A stretch of DNA of 28,399 nt, taken from contig JAOZGN010000037.1 of the NCBI GenBank assembly GCA_027491555.1, positions 1-28,399 of the forward strand, in the 5' to 3' direction. A program made the position numbers and the translations under genes. Below are positions 1-6,922 of this stretch, piece after piece. Each line of letters starts with the position of its first letter. Position 1 is the first letter of the stretch. The notes below the pieces were generated by a model. That model saw only the letters and a program-made list of their open reading frames with translations, was not told where the DNA came from and ran no database searches. This DNA comes from Thermoproteota archaeon (GTDB lineage: Archaea; Thermoproteota; Korarchaeia; Korarchaeales; Korarchaeaceae).

Positions 1-961
1 CCCTCTTGTCGTTGAACGGGGCCTTGTGGGTGTTCAGGAACACGAAGACGGACCTGGCCGCCCTGACCTTCTCGACCACCAGGTTCGGGTCCTTCGCCAT
101 CTCCTCGGCCTGGTCCGCGGTGAACCCGTAGGAGATGTGGATCTCGCCCGCCTTCAGGGCCTGCATCCGCGTGGCGGAGTCCGGAATGACCTTGAAGATC
201 AGCTTGTCGACCTTCGGCGGGCCGACCGGCGGGACCTCTGCTGGCCCACCCCAGTAGTCAGGGTTCTTCTCGAAGACTATCCTCTCGCCCGGCACCCACT
301 CCACGAACTTGAACGGACCGGTGCTGAAGGGCTTCTTGAAGAAGTCCTCGCCCTGTGCCTCGACGGCGTGCTTGGGCAGGATCTCTTGGTAGGTGAGGTC
401 CACCATCAGAGGCCCGCTCGGGTACTTGGTCTTGATCTCGAGCGTGTAGTCGTCGATTATGGTGATGGATTCTATCTCGTCGATCATGCTGGCCCTGGGG
501 GAGTTCTGGTTGGGGTCTAGGATCCTCTCCAACGTGAACTTCACGTCCTCGGCCTTCAGCTCGGTTCCGTCGTGGAACTTGATCCCCTTCCTCAGCTTCA
601 GCCTCCAAGTCAGGTCGTCGACGAACTCGTAGGACTCCAGCAGGTGCGGGATGACCCGCATGTCGTTGGTCCTCCAGAACAGGGGCTCAGCGTACTGCTG
701 GATCACGCTCTCAGTGACCCTCTTCCTGTGCATGGCGGGGTCGAGGGTCACGACGTCCTCTTTCAGACCGAAGATGAGGACCTTCTCCTTCGCCGGCGGG
801 GGAGTCGTCGTGGGGGCGGCGGTGGTCTCAGGCGGCTGGGTGGTGGGGGCAGGGGTCGGGGAGGGCTTCTTGGCCACCTTATACCCTATGACGCCGAGGG
901 CGGCGGCCACGACGGCCGCACCGGCCACCTTCAAGAAGTTACGTCGGGGGGTCTCGGACAT
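1..961 (-). CDS. ABC transporter substrate-binding protein, family 5 (peptide/nickel type), 3' end cut by window
   Basis: About 320 residues are present and the gene runs off the left edge. It should bind an oligopeptide or similar solute outside the cell and hand it to an ABC importer. The N-terminus carries a twin-arginine motif, PRRNFLK at residues 5-11, then a hydrophobic helix, then a Pro/Thr-rich linker (about 32-58), as in archaeal binding proteins tethered at the membrane. Family 5 signatures follow: LDPAMHRKRVTES, FHDGTELKAEDVKFTLERI and STGPFKFVEW. The ATG is preceded by the Shine-Dalgarno-like AGGTGGTCC at 964-972 and a TATA box at 1009-1016. Permease and ATPase partners must lie outside the window. 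The family is clear; the substrate is not. Confidence 0.93.
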   Translation of the reverse strand, partial: MSETPRRNFLKVAGAAVVAAALGVIGYKVAKKPSPTPAPTTQPPETTAAPTTTPPPAKEKVLIFGLKEDVVTLDPAMHRKRVTESVIQQYAEPLFWRTNDMRVIPHLLESYEFVDDLTWRLKLRKGIKFHDGTELKAEDVKFTLERILDPNQNSPRASMIDEIESITIIDDYTLEIKTKYPSGPLMVDLTYQEILPKHAVEAQGEDFFKKPFSTGPFKFVEWVPGERIVFEKNPDYWGGPAEVPPVGPPKVDKLIFKVIPDSATRMQALKAGEIHISYGFTADQAEEMAKDPNLVVEKVRAARSVFVFLNTHKAPFNDKR

Positions 962-1008
962 AGGACCACCTTTGCCTATGGTGTGGTAACCCTTTGCCGA
1001 ATGAATAC

Positions 1009-1016
1009 AATATAAA
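1009..1016 (-). promoter_or_regulatory. TATA box for the substrate-binding protein gene
   Basis: TTTATATT on the minus strand lies 48-55 bases before the ATG at 961. A transcript starting about 25 bases downstream would have a leader of roughly 25 bases containing the AGGTGG ribosome binding site. Confidence 0.55.
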
Positions 1017-1069
1017 CGTGCTCCCGTCCGGGTCCAAGTTAGAAAAATTTAATCCAAAATCGGGCAATT

Positions 1070-1086
1070 TTACCCACCACGGGTAA
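1070..1086. repeat. Inverted repeat TTACCC-N5-GGGTAA, possible operator
   Basis: Perfect 6-base arms flank the spacer ACCAC. It lies 54 bases upstream of the TATA box of the binding-protein gene and abuts the TATA-like box of the candidate small RNA on the plus strand. A near-copy, TTGCCC-N5-GGGCGA, occurs upstream of the PLP-enzyme gene. Binding by a dimeric regulator is an inference. Confidence 0.4.
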
Positions 1087-1111
1087 TATATTTCGGTTCA
1101 CACCAAGGGGC

Positions 1112-1211
1112 GAATGAGTTACGATAGGCCCCTAGATGCCATGAGGGGCGGCTCAACGGACCAGTAGAAGGGTGAAAGACTCAACCCTTCTCAAGCTTAA
1201 CTTAGGTTTTT
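1112..1211 (+). ncRNA. Candidate small structured RNA
   Basis: A TATA-like TAATATAT (1084-1091) would start a transcript near 1112. The transcript contains two consecutive hairpins: GCCCCT/AGGGGC (1128-1149, 10-base loop) and a perfect 8-bp AGAAGGGT/ACCCTTCT (1166-1191, 10-base loop). It is followed by five T residues at 1207-1211, an archaeal-style stop signal. No known RNA family was recognised. The same stretch also encodes a possible 17-codon ORF (1114-1167), so a leaderless micropeptide is the alternative reading. Confidence 0.3.
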
Positions 1212-1310
1212 ACCGATCTTCGGGACCCTCCCGCGCCAGAGAATTTTGCCGCTGTTCGGCACCGTAGGGAGCCTCCAGATCTAGCCGCTTGGGTTCGACC
1301 GGGTGCCAGC

Positions 1311-1341
1311 AGATCATTTTTGATCTATAAGAGATAGATTA
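1311..1341 (-). terminator. Hairpin pair just after the stop of the small orphan gene
   Basis: Perfect hairpin AGATCA-TTTT-TGATCT (1311-1326) overlaps a second possible hairpin ATCTAT-N5-ATAGAT (1324-1340), which starts at the stop codon of the minus-strand gene. The two are mutually exclusive. A role in termination or 3'-end processing is plausible, but the minus-strand transcript shows A5 rather than a U-run here. Confidence 0.3.
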
Positions 1342-1623
1342 CTCCTCTGACATAGGCTTGGACCCGTTCGAGCCTCGTCGAGAGGTCCTCTGCTCCACCT
1401 GAACGCGCAGACCCGGGTCGATGGCTGAGATAGCCTCCAAGACCGAGGTGAGTTCGGTGCCCCTCAGATCAAGGAGAGTAGCCCTCCCCTCGGACGGCTC
1501 TAGCAGGAGGATGGCAACAAACCCGCCCTCGTCCGCGATTAGGTACTCGTAGGCGTGCATCCTGACGTAGAGCCCCCTCCTCCTGAACTCTTGGAGGAGA
1601 GCCAGCCTGCCTTCGGGGCTCAC
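1339..1623 (-). CDS. Small orphan protein, translationally coupled to the reductase-like gene
   Basis: No family recognised. About 94 residues with alternating charged and hydrophobic segments (LIADEGGFVAILLLEP, ATLLDLRGTELTSVL) that look like a small alpha/beta fold, and a basic/Ser-rich tail. I place the start at the GTG overlapping the upstream stop (GTGA, 1620-1623), the usual sign of coupling. The frame is also open back to a GTG at 1659, which would add 12 residues and a 40-base overlap. There is no signal peptide or membrane helix. Its partner is the truncated thioredoxin-reductase-like gene, so the pair may be decaying together. Confidence 0.5.
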   Translation of the reverse strand: MSPEGRLALLQEFRRRGLYVRMHAYEYLIADEGGFVAILLLEPSEGRATLLDLRGTELTSVLEAISAIDPGLRVQVEQRTSRRGSNGSKPMSEE

Positions 1624-2099
1624 AAGGGGCGACTTCGGCCTCGCCACTCCTCCTCCCACCTTCTTCTGAGTTCTCCAGAGCCGTAGGGCCCTCCGAAGAC
1701 TTCTTCAAATGCATCGACGGCCGCCCTGGTACCGTCCCCCACCGCCTTGCTGATCTGCATGAGATATCCCGCGACGTCGCCGACAGCGTAGACGCACGGG
1801 ATAGAGGGATAGAGGAACTGAACACCCGCGGACTCGGCGTGCTTTGCGAACCTCCTGGCCAGGTCCTCGCCGCTGATCTCGACGAATGGAGGGTAGTTCT
1901 CGACGAGCGGGGTGAAGGTGACTCTGCCGTCGAGGGCGTCTTTCTCAACCACCAGAACCCTCAGACCATATCTCACAAGGTAGATCGCAGCCGTAAGGCC
2001 GCCAGGACCCGAACCGACGATGATGTTCCACCCCTTAGGCAGCTCGCCCGGCGCGGTCGGTGGTGCCATGAGGGTCGTAGGCCCGAAGCTGACTGTCAT
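1620..2099 (-). CDS. Thioredoxin reductase-like FAD protein lacking the NADPH domain and CxxC
   Basis: 159 residues. The N-terminal half matches the FAD part of TrxB-type reductases: IIVGSGPGGLTAAIYL (GxGxxG loop), an acidic residue ending strand 2 (VVEKD), and VENYPPF then GEDLARRF. The chain then jumps in frame to the C-terminal FAD segment, PSIPCVYAVGDVAG followed by QISKAVGDGTRAAVDAFEEV. The entire central NADPH-binding domain and the catalytic CxxC, about 160 residues in normal 310-330 residue enzymes, are missing. The start is supported by GGTGAGG six bases before the ATG. It could be a pseudogene by in-frame deletion, a small flavin-binding protein, or an assembly collapse. Thioredoxin reductase activity is not expected. 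Confidence 0.65.
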   Translation of the reverse strand: MTVSFGPTTLMAPPTAPGELPKGWNIIVGSGPGGLTAAIYLVRYGLRVLVVEKDALDGRVTFTPLVENYPPFVEISGEDLARRFAKHAESAGVQFLYPSIPCVYAVGDVAGYLMQISKAVGDGTRAAVDAFEEVFGGPYGSGELRRRWEEEWRGRSRPL

Positions 2100-2173
2100 C
2101 GCAACCTCACCGGCCCTGTGGGTTAAGGACTTGTCGCTCCCGAGACGCGCTCACCTGGCTCCCATCGATGCGA

Positions 2174-2472
2174 CTAGGCCCCGGTCCCCTTGCCCAAGAC
2201 GACATCCTGATACTTCGAATACAGATAGGGGATCCCTATCAGCGCAGCGTCGACTGCCAGGAGGCTCGGACCTCTAGACAGAAGTCCAAGCTCCACCAGG
2301 TCGTGGGTGAGGGCCTTGAGGAGGCCTGCGCTGCGAAGGCAACGATCCTTTGATCGAAACGGTACCACAGCGAGAAGATCTGGAACACGGTCGAGAGCAG
2401 GGCTAGGAAGGAGATGGGCCTCAGGGCCGGCGAGTCTCTGGCCTCTAGGGCTGCGGTCGCGCGCGGAGGCGC
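2174..2472 (-). pseudogene. Frameshifted remnant of a small membrane protein
   Basis: Two adjacent pieces in different frames both show coding-like, GC-rich third positions. The upstream piece (about 2472-2340) encodes LRPISFLALLSTVFQIFSLW, a likely membrane helix, then YRFDQRIVAF. The downstream piece (about 2335-2174) encodes LLKALTHDLVELGLLSRG and DAALIGIPYLYSKYQDVVLG before a TAG. Joining them needs one frame change near 2335-2345. No start codon was found for the upstream piece, which is bounded by TAG at 2473-2475. No family recognised. A sequencing error rather than true decay is possible. Confidence 0.35.
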
Positions 2473-2925
2473 CTACCCTGGCCCTGGGCAACACCAAACG
2501 CCTCTTGAGAGCTGGCGACGAGGGCGCCTTGAACTCCACCGAAAAAGGAAACACCAAAAGAAGAACGCCGCAGTTCATAAGAGAAGCGGAAGGGAAGGAG
2601 CGTTCAGCCCTCTACAGGGCCTCCCACCCTCATCCCTCCCACCCCCCGGGGCTTTCGTCCCGTGTATATCTTGATGTGCGAGTCCCCTTATAAATCTTGC
2701 TTCAAAACACTTAATAGATGTCCGGCTTAATGTGATATATAAAGACACAATTAAATAATAAAGATCAGAATGAAGATAATATCGGCGTTATCTCAATCTT
2801 CAATTGAAATCTTGATGCAGAACTTCGTCAGATCAACCCGCTGGAAACTCTCGGCGGCCCTCCTACTCAACTCACGGGAGCGCCAGATTGAGACCGCTCG
2901 GGAAGAAGGGGGGCAAGGGGTGTCC
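2473..2925. other. Non-coding, partly AT-rich gap
   Basis: I see no convincing gene here. Bases 2473-2690 are GC-rich with only short, low-quality frames. Bases 2690-2830 are strongly AT-rich with several TATA-like stretches (for example around 2733-2760) but no gene placed to use them. The AT-rich part contrasts with the rest of the window and may be relic or recently acquired DNA. Confidence 0.4.
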
Positions 2926-3120
2926 TCACTCGATCTTCTCGAGCCTCGGTAGGATCTTCTTCTCTGCGTACTCTCTAACCACATCCTGGAGTCCCCAGCC
3001 CAGCGCCTTGCCTAGGCCCACCGCAGCGCCAACAGTGACTCCTATGGCCGCGTACCTGAGCCGCGCGGGTCCCCTAGGAATATAGGGATATTCAGTTCCT
3101 TTGAAGATAATCGCCGTTAA
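2926..3120 (-). CDS. Small Gly/Ala-rich conserved-looking protein without a normal start codon
   Basis: An open frame of 64 codons between TAA (3121-3123) and TGA (2926-2928). The C-terminal 45 residues look genuinely coding, with GC-rich third positions and a Gly/Ala helix-like segment followed by a charged helix: YAAIGVTVGAAVGLGKALGW, then LQDVVREYAEKKILPRLEKI. No ATG, GTG or TTG occurs before the GTG inside AAVGLG, so the gene either uses an unusual start (ATT or ATA) or has lost its 5' end. A TTTTAAA box at 3147-3153 could drive it. No family recognised. Confidence 0.4.
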   Translation of the reverse strand, partial: LTAIIFKGTEYPYIPRGPARLRYAAIGVTVGAAVGLGKALGWGLQDVVREYAEKKILPRLEKIE

Positions 3121-3258
3121 TTAGTTACATTCATTGGAGATAGCCGGTTTAAAATGTGTGAATTAAATTCATCTCTCCACAGAACAACATTTTATGAATC
3201 GAGCCCGGCAGGCGGCTGGACCACCGTCTTAATCTGTCCCCCCTCTAAGAATGAGAAA

Positions 3259-4167
3259 TTGCGTGATCAAAACCCGCTCCTATCGGCCTGCGACGTGATG
3301 CTGGACGTGATCTTCTACCTGGAGGCGCTTCCCCCACCAGGTGGAGACGTCCGGGCGCAGGACGCCGTGATCTCCCCGGGAGGAGCTTCGGTCAACTTCA
3401 CCGTTGCGGTCTCTCGGTTGGGCCTGCCCTCTGCGATCGTAGGAAAGGTCTCGGGAGACCCTGCGGGGAAGAGAATCCTCGACTTCCTAAGGCGCGAGGG
3501 GGTGGACATCACCGGCCTGCTGGTCTCCCCTTCCTGCCAGGCGAAGGGAGTAGTCGCGTCGCTCGTGGACGGGGCGGGCGAGAGGACCATGGTGTCTCAC
3601 CTGCCCCGGGGCTGCATGGTTGTCAAGTCTGACGTGCCGTGGGGGCTGGTGCGCCGAGCCCAAATCTTCCACTTCGCAGGCTACTCGCTCCTGCCAGATG
3701 ATCAGAGTGAGGCGGTCCTAGGCATGGCGACCGAGGTTGGCTCGGCGGGCGGGGTGGTTATGTTCGACCCCTCTCCTGTCGTGTCGACGATCCCCGAACC
3801 GACCCTCTCGGAGGCCCTGGACGCTAGCGATCTTGTCTTGCCGAGCCTTTCCGAGGTCGGAGCCCTTCGGCGGCTTGGACTGTGGGAGAGCGCATCCGAG
3901 AAGGCGGTGGTCAAGTTGGGAGATAAGGGGTGCCGGCTCCCGACCGGGGAGGTCGTCCCGGCCTTTCGGGTGAGGGTCACCGATTCAACGGGGGCCGGGG
4001 ACGCGTTCGCCGCCGGACTGGCTGTGGGCCTCGCTCGAGAAATGAGCCTCAGGGAAGCGTGTGAGCTGGCCAACGTCGTCGCCGGGCTGAAGGTCGAGAA
4101 GAGGGGGTCCGGCGTGGCGATGCCCACTTGGGATGAGGTGGAGGCCAAGCTCAATAGCCTCCGTTGA
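3259..4167 (+). CDS. PfkB-family carbohydrate/nucleoside kinase
   Basis: A ribokinase-fold kinase that phosphorylates a sugar or nucleoside; the substrate cannot be told. It shows the glycine-rich substrate region SPGGASVNFTVAVSRLG and the C-terminal PfkB signature DSTGAGDAFAAGLAVGLA, with the catalytic Asp in GAGD near residue 248. Length from the TTG at 3259 is 302, normal for the family. The frame is open upstream to an ATG at 3154, but those 35 codons are AT-rich and unlike the rest, and a TATA-like ATTTTATGAA at 3188-3197 lies inside them. The usual GD before the first strand's end reads CD (ACDVMLDV), so the extreme N-terminus looks altered. It is 39 bases upstream of the BtpA-family gene. 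Confidence 0.85.
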   Translation: MRDQNPLLSACDVMLDVIFYLEALPPPGGDVRAQDAVISPGGASVNFTVAVSRLGLPSAIVGKVSGDPAGKRILDFLRREGVDITGLLVSPSCQAKGVVASLVDGAGERTMVSHLPRGCMVVKSDVPWGLVRRAQIFHFAGYSLLPDDQSEAVLGMATEVGSAGGVVMFDPSPVVSTIPEPTLSEALDASDLVLPSLSEVGALRRLGLWESASEKAVVKLGDKGCRLPTGEVVPAFRVRVTDSTGAGDAFAAGLAVGLAREMSLREACELANVVAGLKVEKRGSGVAMPTWDEVEAKLNSLR

Positions 4168-4206
4168 GGGGGTCGGGATTTTTACCTGTCCGAGGGAGTG
4201 GACTGG

Positions 4207-5016
4207 ATGCTCTTTGGCCCCCGGAAGACGCTGATAGGCGTCGTTCACCTGCTCCCCCTGCCCGGCTCCCCCCGCTACTCGGGAGATATGAGCACCGTCG
4301 TCTCCAGGGCCCTGAAGGATGCCAGGACTTTGGAGGACGGCGGGGCCGACGCCCTGATCGTGGAGAACTACGGCGACTCACCATTCAGGGAGAGGGTCGG
4401 GCCCGCCACCGTGGCGGCCATGGCCGCGGTGGCCTCGAGGATAGTTCAGGAGGTCGACATCCCCGTCGGCGTCAACGTCTTGCGGAACGACTGCCCGGCC
4501 GCCGTCGCCGTGGCCGAGGCAGCGGGGGCGAGGTTCATCAGGTGCAACGCCTACGTGGAGGTCCTCGTCTCAGACCAGGGAATCCTGAAGCCCGCCGCGG
4601 CGGAGGTTCAGGAGCTCAGGAGGCTCCTGGGCTCTGATGTCGTGGTGCTCGCCGACGTGATGTGCAAGCATGCCACGCCCCTCCATAGAATGAGTCTAGA
4701 GGAGGTGGTGAAGACCGCCCTGACTAGGGGGAGGGCAGATGCCGTGGTGGTGACGGGGAGCGAGACGGGCAGGCCCCCAGAGCCCGCGACCGTGCGGAGG
4801 GCCAAGGAGGCGGCGGGAGACAAGCCGGTGCTGGTTGGGAGCGGGGTCACTCCAGACAATGCGGCTGAGCTCCTGAGGTGGGCTGACGGGGCGATAGTGG
4901 GCACCTGGCTCAAGGAGGGCGGTGTTACGGAGAACCCGGTCGACCCAGAGAGGGTGAGGGCTCTGGCAGACGTGTTCAGGCGCCTGGCTGATCACTCTTG
5001 CGGCCCTCACCAGTAG
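4207..5016 (+). CDS. BtpA/SgcQ-family TIM-barrel protein
   Basis: About 269 residues, the family's usual size. Barrel-strand motifs run in order: GVVHLLPLPGSPRY, DALIVENYGDSPF, VNVLRNDCPAAVAVA, RFIRCNAYVEVLVSDQG, LADVMCKHATPL, AVVVTGSETGRPP and PVLVGSGVTPDNAAELL. BtpA was named for a cyanobacterial photosystem I factor, but in non-photosynthetic archaea the role is unknown; the fold suggests a phosphate-binding enzyme. The GAGGGA at 4192-4197 favours the ATG at 4207 over the GTG at 4198. The preceding PfkB kinase suggests a shared sugar or nucleoside pathway. The end overlaps the convergent minus-strand gene by 10 bases. Confidence 0.88.
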   Translation: MLFGPRKTLIGVVHLLPLPGSPRYSGDMSTVVSRALKDARTLEDGGADALIVENYGDSPFRERVGPATVAAMAAVASRIVQEVDIPVGVNVLRNDCPAAVAVAEAAGARFIRCNAYVEVLVSDQGILKPAAAEVQELRRLLGSDVVVLADVMCKHATPLHRMSLEEVVKTALTRGRADAVVVTGSETGRPPEPATVRRAKEAAGDKPVLVGSGVTPDNAAELLRWADGAIVGTWLKEGGVTENPVDPERVRALADVFRRLADHSCGPHQ

Positions 5017-5774
5017 ACCTCGTACTCCATCCTCACTGCCTCCGGTAAGAACCCCCTCTTGGAGAGGCTTGAGACGATCGACTCGTAGACGAGCTTCGAG
5101 AACCCGCAGGCGAACAGGTCCTCCTTTGGGCCCGTGAATCCCAGCTCATTGGCCCAAAGCCTTGCCCTCTCAACGGCCAGACGGGAGATCCTGTCGGCCA
5201 GCTCGGTCATCAGTGGAGACTCAGCGGAGGCTGCCGATCCCCTCTTCAGAGTTGCCCTCACGATCTCTCCGCCCTCCCCGTACTCAATCAGGCACCTCAG
5301 GCCACCCTTGATCTCGTGGCACTCCGATGTCAGCGCGGGCCCGCTGGCCCCCTCGAATCCGCATATGAACACCTCCCCTCGCGCAAGCCTGAGCGGCCTC
5401 AGTTTCTGCTCCTCTACGAGCGCGGCGTCGAGGGCCGCATCCAGCTCGCCCAGCACCGCTGCGCACCTCTCCTCCTTTGAGTCGACCGAGTCCGTAAGGG
5501 CGTCCTCGACTTCGCTTGAGACCTCTCCTCCGAGCGCCTCAACGTCTCTCCTCAGTATCTGGTAGTCCTCCTCGAGTACTATCGGGAACGCAAGTCCCTC
5601 GTCGGTGATCAGACCCAGCTCCAACAGCCTCCTCCCCTTCTCTGGAAGGCGATCCAGACCGATTATCTTTCGCCTGAGGGCCACCAAGCTCTCCTGCACG
5701 TCTAAATCATCCAAGAGGTCGTCTAGCCCGAAGAAATCTCCCCTCGTTGCCAAGATGAACCTAACTCTGCCCAA
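5007..5774 (-). CDS. Conserved-looking protein of unknown function
   Basis: 255 residues, no family recognised. Acidic and helix-rich (LDDLLDDLDVQESLVALRRK; SSEVEDALTDSVDSKEE), with a more beta-like second half carrying scattered cysteines (VFICGFEG, SECHEIKGGLRC, LFACGFSK). No signal peptide or membrane segment. The only start in the open frame is TTG at 5774, and a TATA-like TTTAAG at 5804-5809 fits a leaderless or short-leader transcript. It lies 48 bases after the PLP-enzyme gene on the same strand and could be co-transcribed. The cysteines might bind metal, but no known motif is complete. Confidence 0.75.
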   Translation of the reverse strand: MGRVRFILATRGDFFGLDDLLDDLDVQESLVALRRKIIGLDRLPEKGRRLLELGLITDEGLAFPIVLEEDYQILRRDVEALGGEVSSEVEDALTDSVDSKEERCAAVLGELDAALDAALVEEQKLRPLRLARGEVFICGFEGASGPALTSECHEIKGGLRCLIEYGEGGEIVRATLKRGSAASAESPLMTELADRISRLAVERARLWANELGFTGPKEDLFACGFSKLVYESIVSSLSKRGFLPEAVRMEYEVYW

Positions 5775-5822
5775 CTCTATCGAGATGCTGAACGGGCCGT
5801 GCCCTTAAACCCAGCACCGGTC

Positions 5823-6812
5823 TCAGTACCCTCGACCGACATCCTCCTCTTGGGTGATCACGAGCACCCAGGGACCCTCGCCCTGCGGCTCCCTCGAGAT
5901 CCCGGGAAGGAGTACTGAGGCAGATGCGGGGATTGGCTTGACCCCAGACAATTCGGCGAAGAGCCTTGCCGCCACTATGAGTTCCCTGTCCGTGTAGCCG
6001 TAGGCCGCGCCGCCGCTCTCCAAGATGGCCCGGAGGGCCTCATCCCCGTCGTAGGCCCTGTAGTTGATGAGCGGCTCGTTTATCTCAGTCTCGACTATAC
6101 CGGCCGGATCGAGCTCCTCCGCTTTGCTGAGACCCTTCTGGAAGGATGTGAGCACCGGGTTCCCTGCTTTGGTCGTGACGCCGATCATCCTAGGGAGCTT
6201 CGATATCGCGCCGCTCTTCCTCAGTTCCAAGAATCCCTGCCATATTCCGGCAAGGGTCGTCCCATTTCCGACGGGCACGTAGATCTCCTCCGGAACATCA
6301 CCCAACTGGTCGACGAGTTCTCGAGCTATGGACATGTACCCGAGCATCCCCAGGATCCCACCCAGACCTCCGGGATTCGCGTCGTGCCAGCCCCGCTCCT
6401 TGGCCAGCCTCGAACTCGTCTCGACGGCATCCTCATAGTGCCCCGGCACTCTGATGACCCTGGCGCCCAAAGACTCCATGTAGGCCACCCGACCACCGGT
6501 GAAACTTGCTGGGATGAATATATGCGCCTCGAGCCCGTGTCTCGCGGCGTAGTAGGCCAGGGCGGCGCCGTAGTTTCCGCAGGTACCGGTGGTCACGGCC
6601 TTCTTGCCCGCCCTCTTGGCGTAGAGCACGTTTGCCAGGGCGGCCCTGTCCTTCTGGGACCCGCTCGGATTCCTGGACTCGAGCTTGAGGTGCACGTCGA
6701 TCCCCATCACCCGAGAAAGTCGGTCCGCTCTCACCAGCGGTGAACCAAGTCTACTGGCCCTCACGATCTCGAGTGCAACCTCGGGCGAGATGTGCCTCGA
6801 CCGGTCGATCAT
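5823..6812 (-). CDS. Threonine synthase-like PLP-dependent enzyme (fold type II)
   Basis: 329 residues. The PLP lysine is K54 in SGSQKDRAA. TGTCGNYGAALA (76-87) binds substrate and cofactor, and PVGNGTTLAG (180-189) is the phosphate-binding loop. Best match by eye is the threonine synthase branch (O-phosphohomoserine to threonine). However, the N-terminal zinc ribbon of many archaeal threonine synthases is absent and the C-terminus is short, so a related lyase or dehydratase is possible. ATG at 6812 is about 30 bases from a TATA box at 6841-6846, giving an almost leaderless transcript. An inverted repeat at 6865-6881 lies just upstream of that box. Confidence 0.82.
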   Translation of the reverse strand: MIDRSRHISPEVALEIVRASRLGSPLVRADRLSRVMGIDVHLKLESRNPSGSQKDRAALANVLYAKRAGKKAVTTGTCGNYGAALAYYAARHGLEAHIFIPASFTGGRVAYMESLGARVIRVPGHYEDAVETSSRLAKERGWHDANPGGLGGILGMLGYMSIARELVDQLGDVPEEIYVPVGNGTTLAGIWQGFLELRKSGAISKLPRMIGVTTKAGNPVLTSFQKGLSKAEELDPAGIVETEINEPLINYRAYDGDEALRAILESGGAAYGYTDRELIVAARLFAELSGVKPIPASASVLLPGISREPQGEGPWVLVITQEEDVGRGY

Positions 6813-6840
6813 TCAGCCCCCAGAGGTGGACTCGCGTCAG

Positions 6841-6846
6841 AATAAA
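6841..6846 (-). promoter_or_regulatory. TATA box of the PLP-enzyme gene
   Basis: TTTATT on the minus strand, 29-34 bases before the ATG at 6812. Confidence 0.45.
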
Positions 6847-6864
6847 TCCAGATCGGGGAGATAA

Positions 6865-6881
6865 TTGCCCAACATGGGCGA
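6865..6881. repeat. Inverted repeat TTGCCC-N5-GGGCGA, possible operator
   Basis: One mismatch between 6-base arms around the spacer AACAT. Architecture matches the TTACCC-N5-GGGTAA element at 1070-1086. It sits 19 bases upstream of the TATA box, a typical archaeal activator position. Confidence 0.3.
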
Positions 6882-6922
6882 ATCGAGCCCAGCGATCGGC
6901 CAAACTTGATACTGCGCGCAGA

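Noticed and set aside
1114..1167. 17-codon ORF starting about 27 bases after a TATA-like box
   Set aside because: Too short to support as a protein without conservation; the overlapping hairpins made a small RNA the preferred reading.
1258..1309. tRNA-like segment: GGCACC/GGTGCC ends and a GGGTTCGACC T-loop-like stretch
   Set aside because: Only about 51 bases long, with no anticodon arm and an imperfect T stem. At most a chance match or tRNA relic.
2770..3085. Overlapping 60-65 codon ORFs on both strands
   Set aside because: Low-complexity Ser/Arg-rich translations that switch from AT-rich to GC-rich sequence mid-frame; the minus-strand frame ending at 2926 is the more protein-like one.
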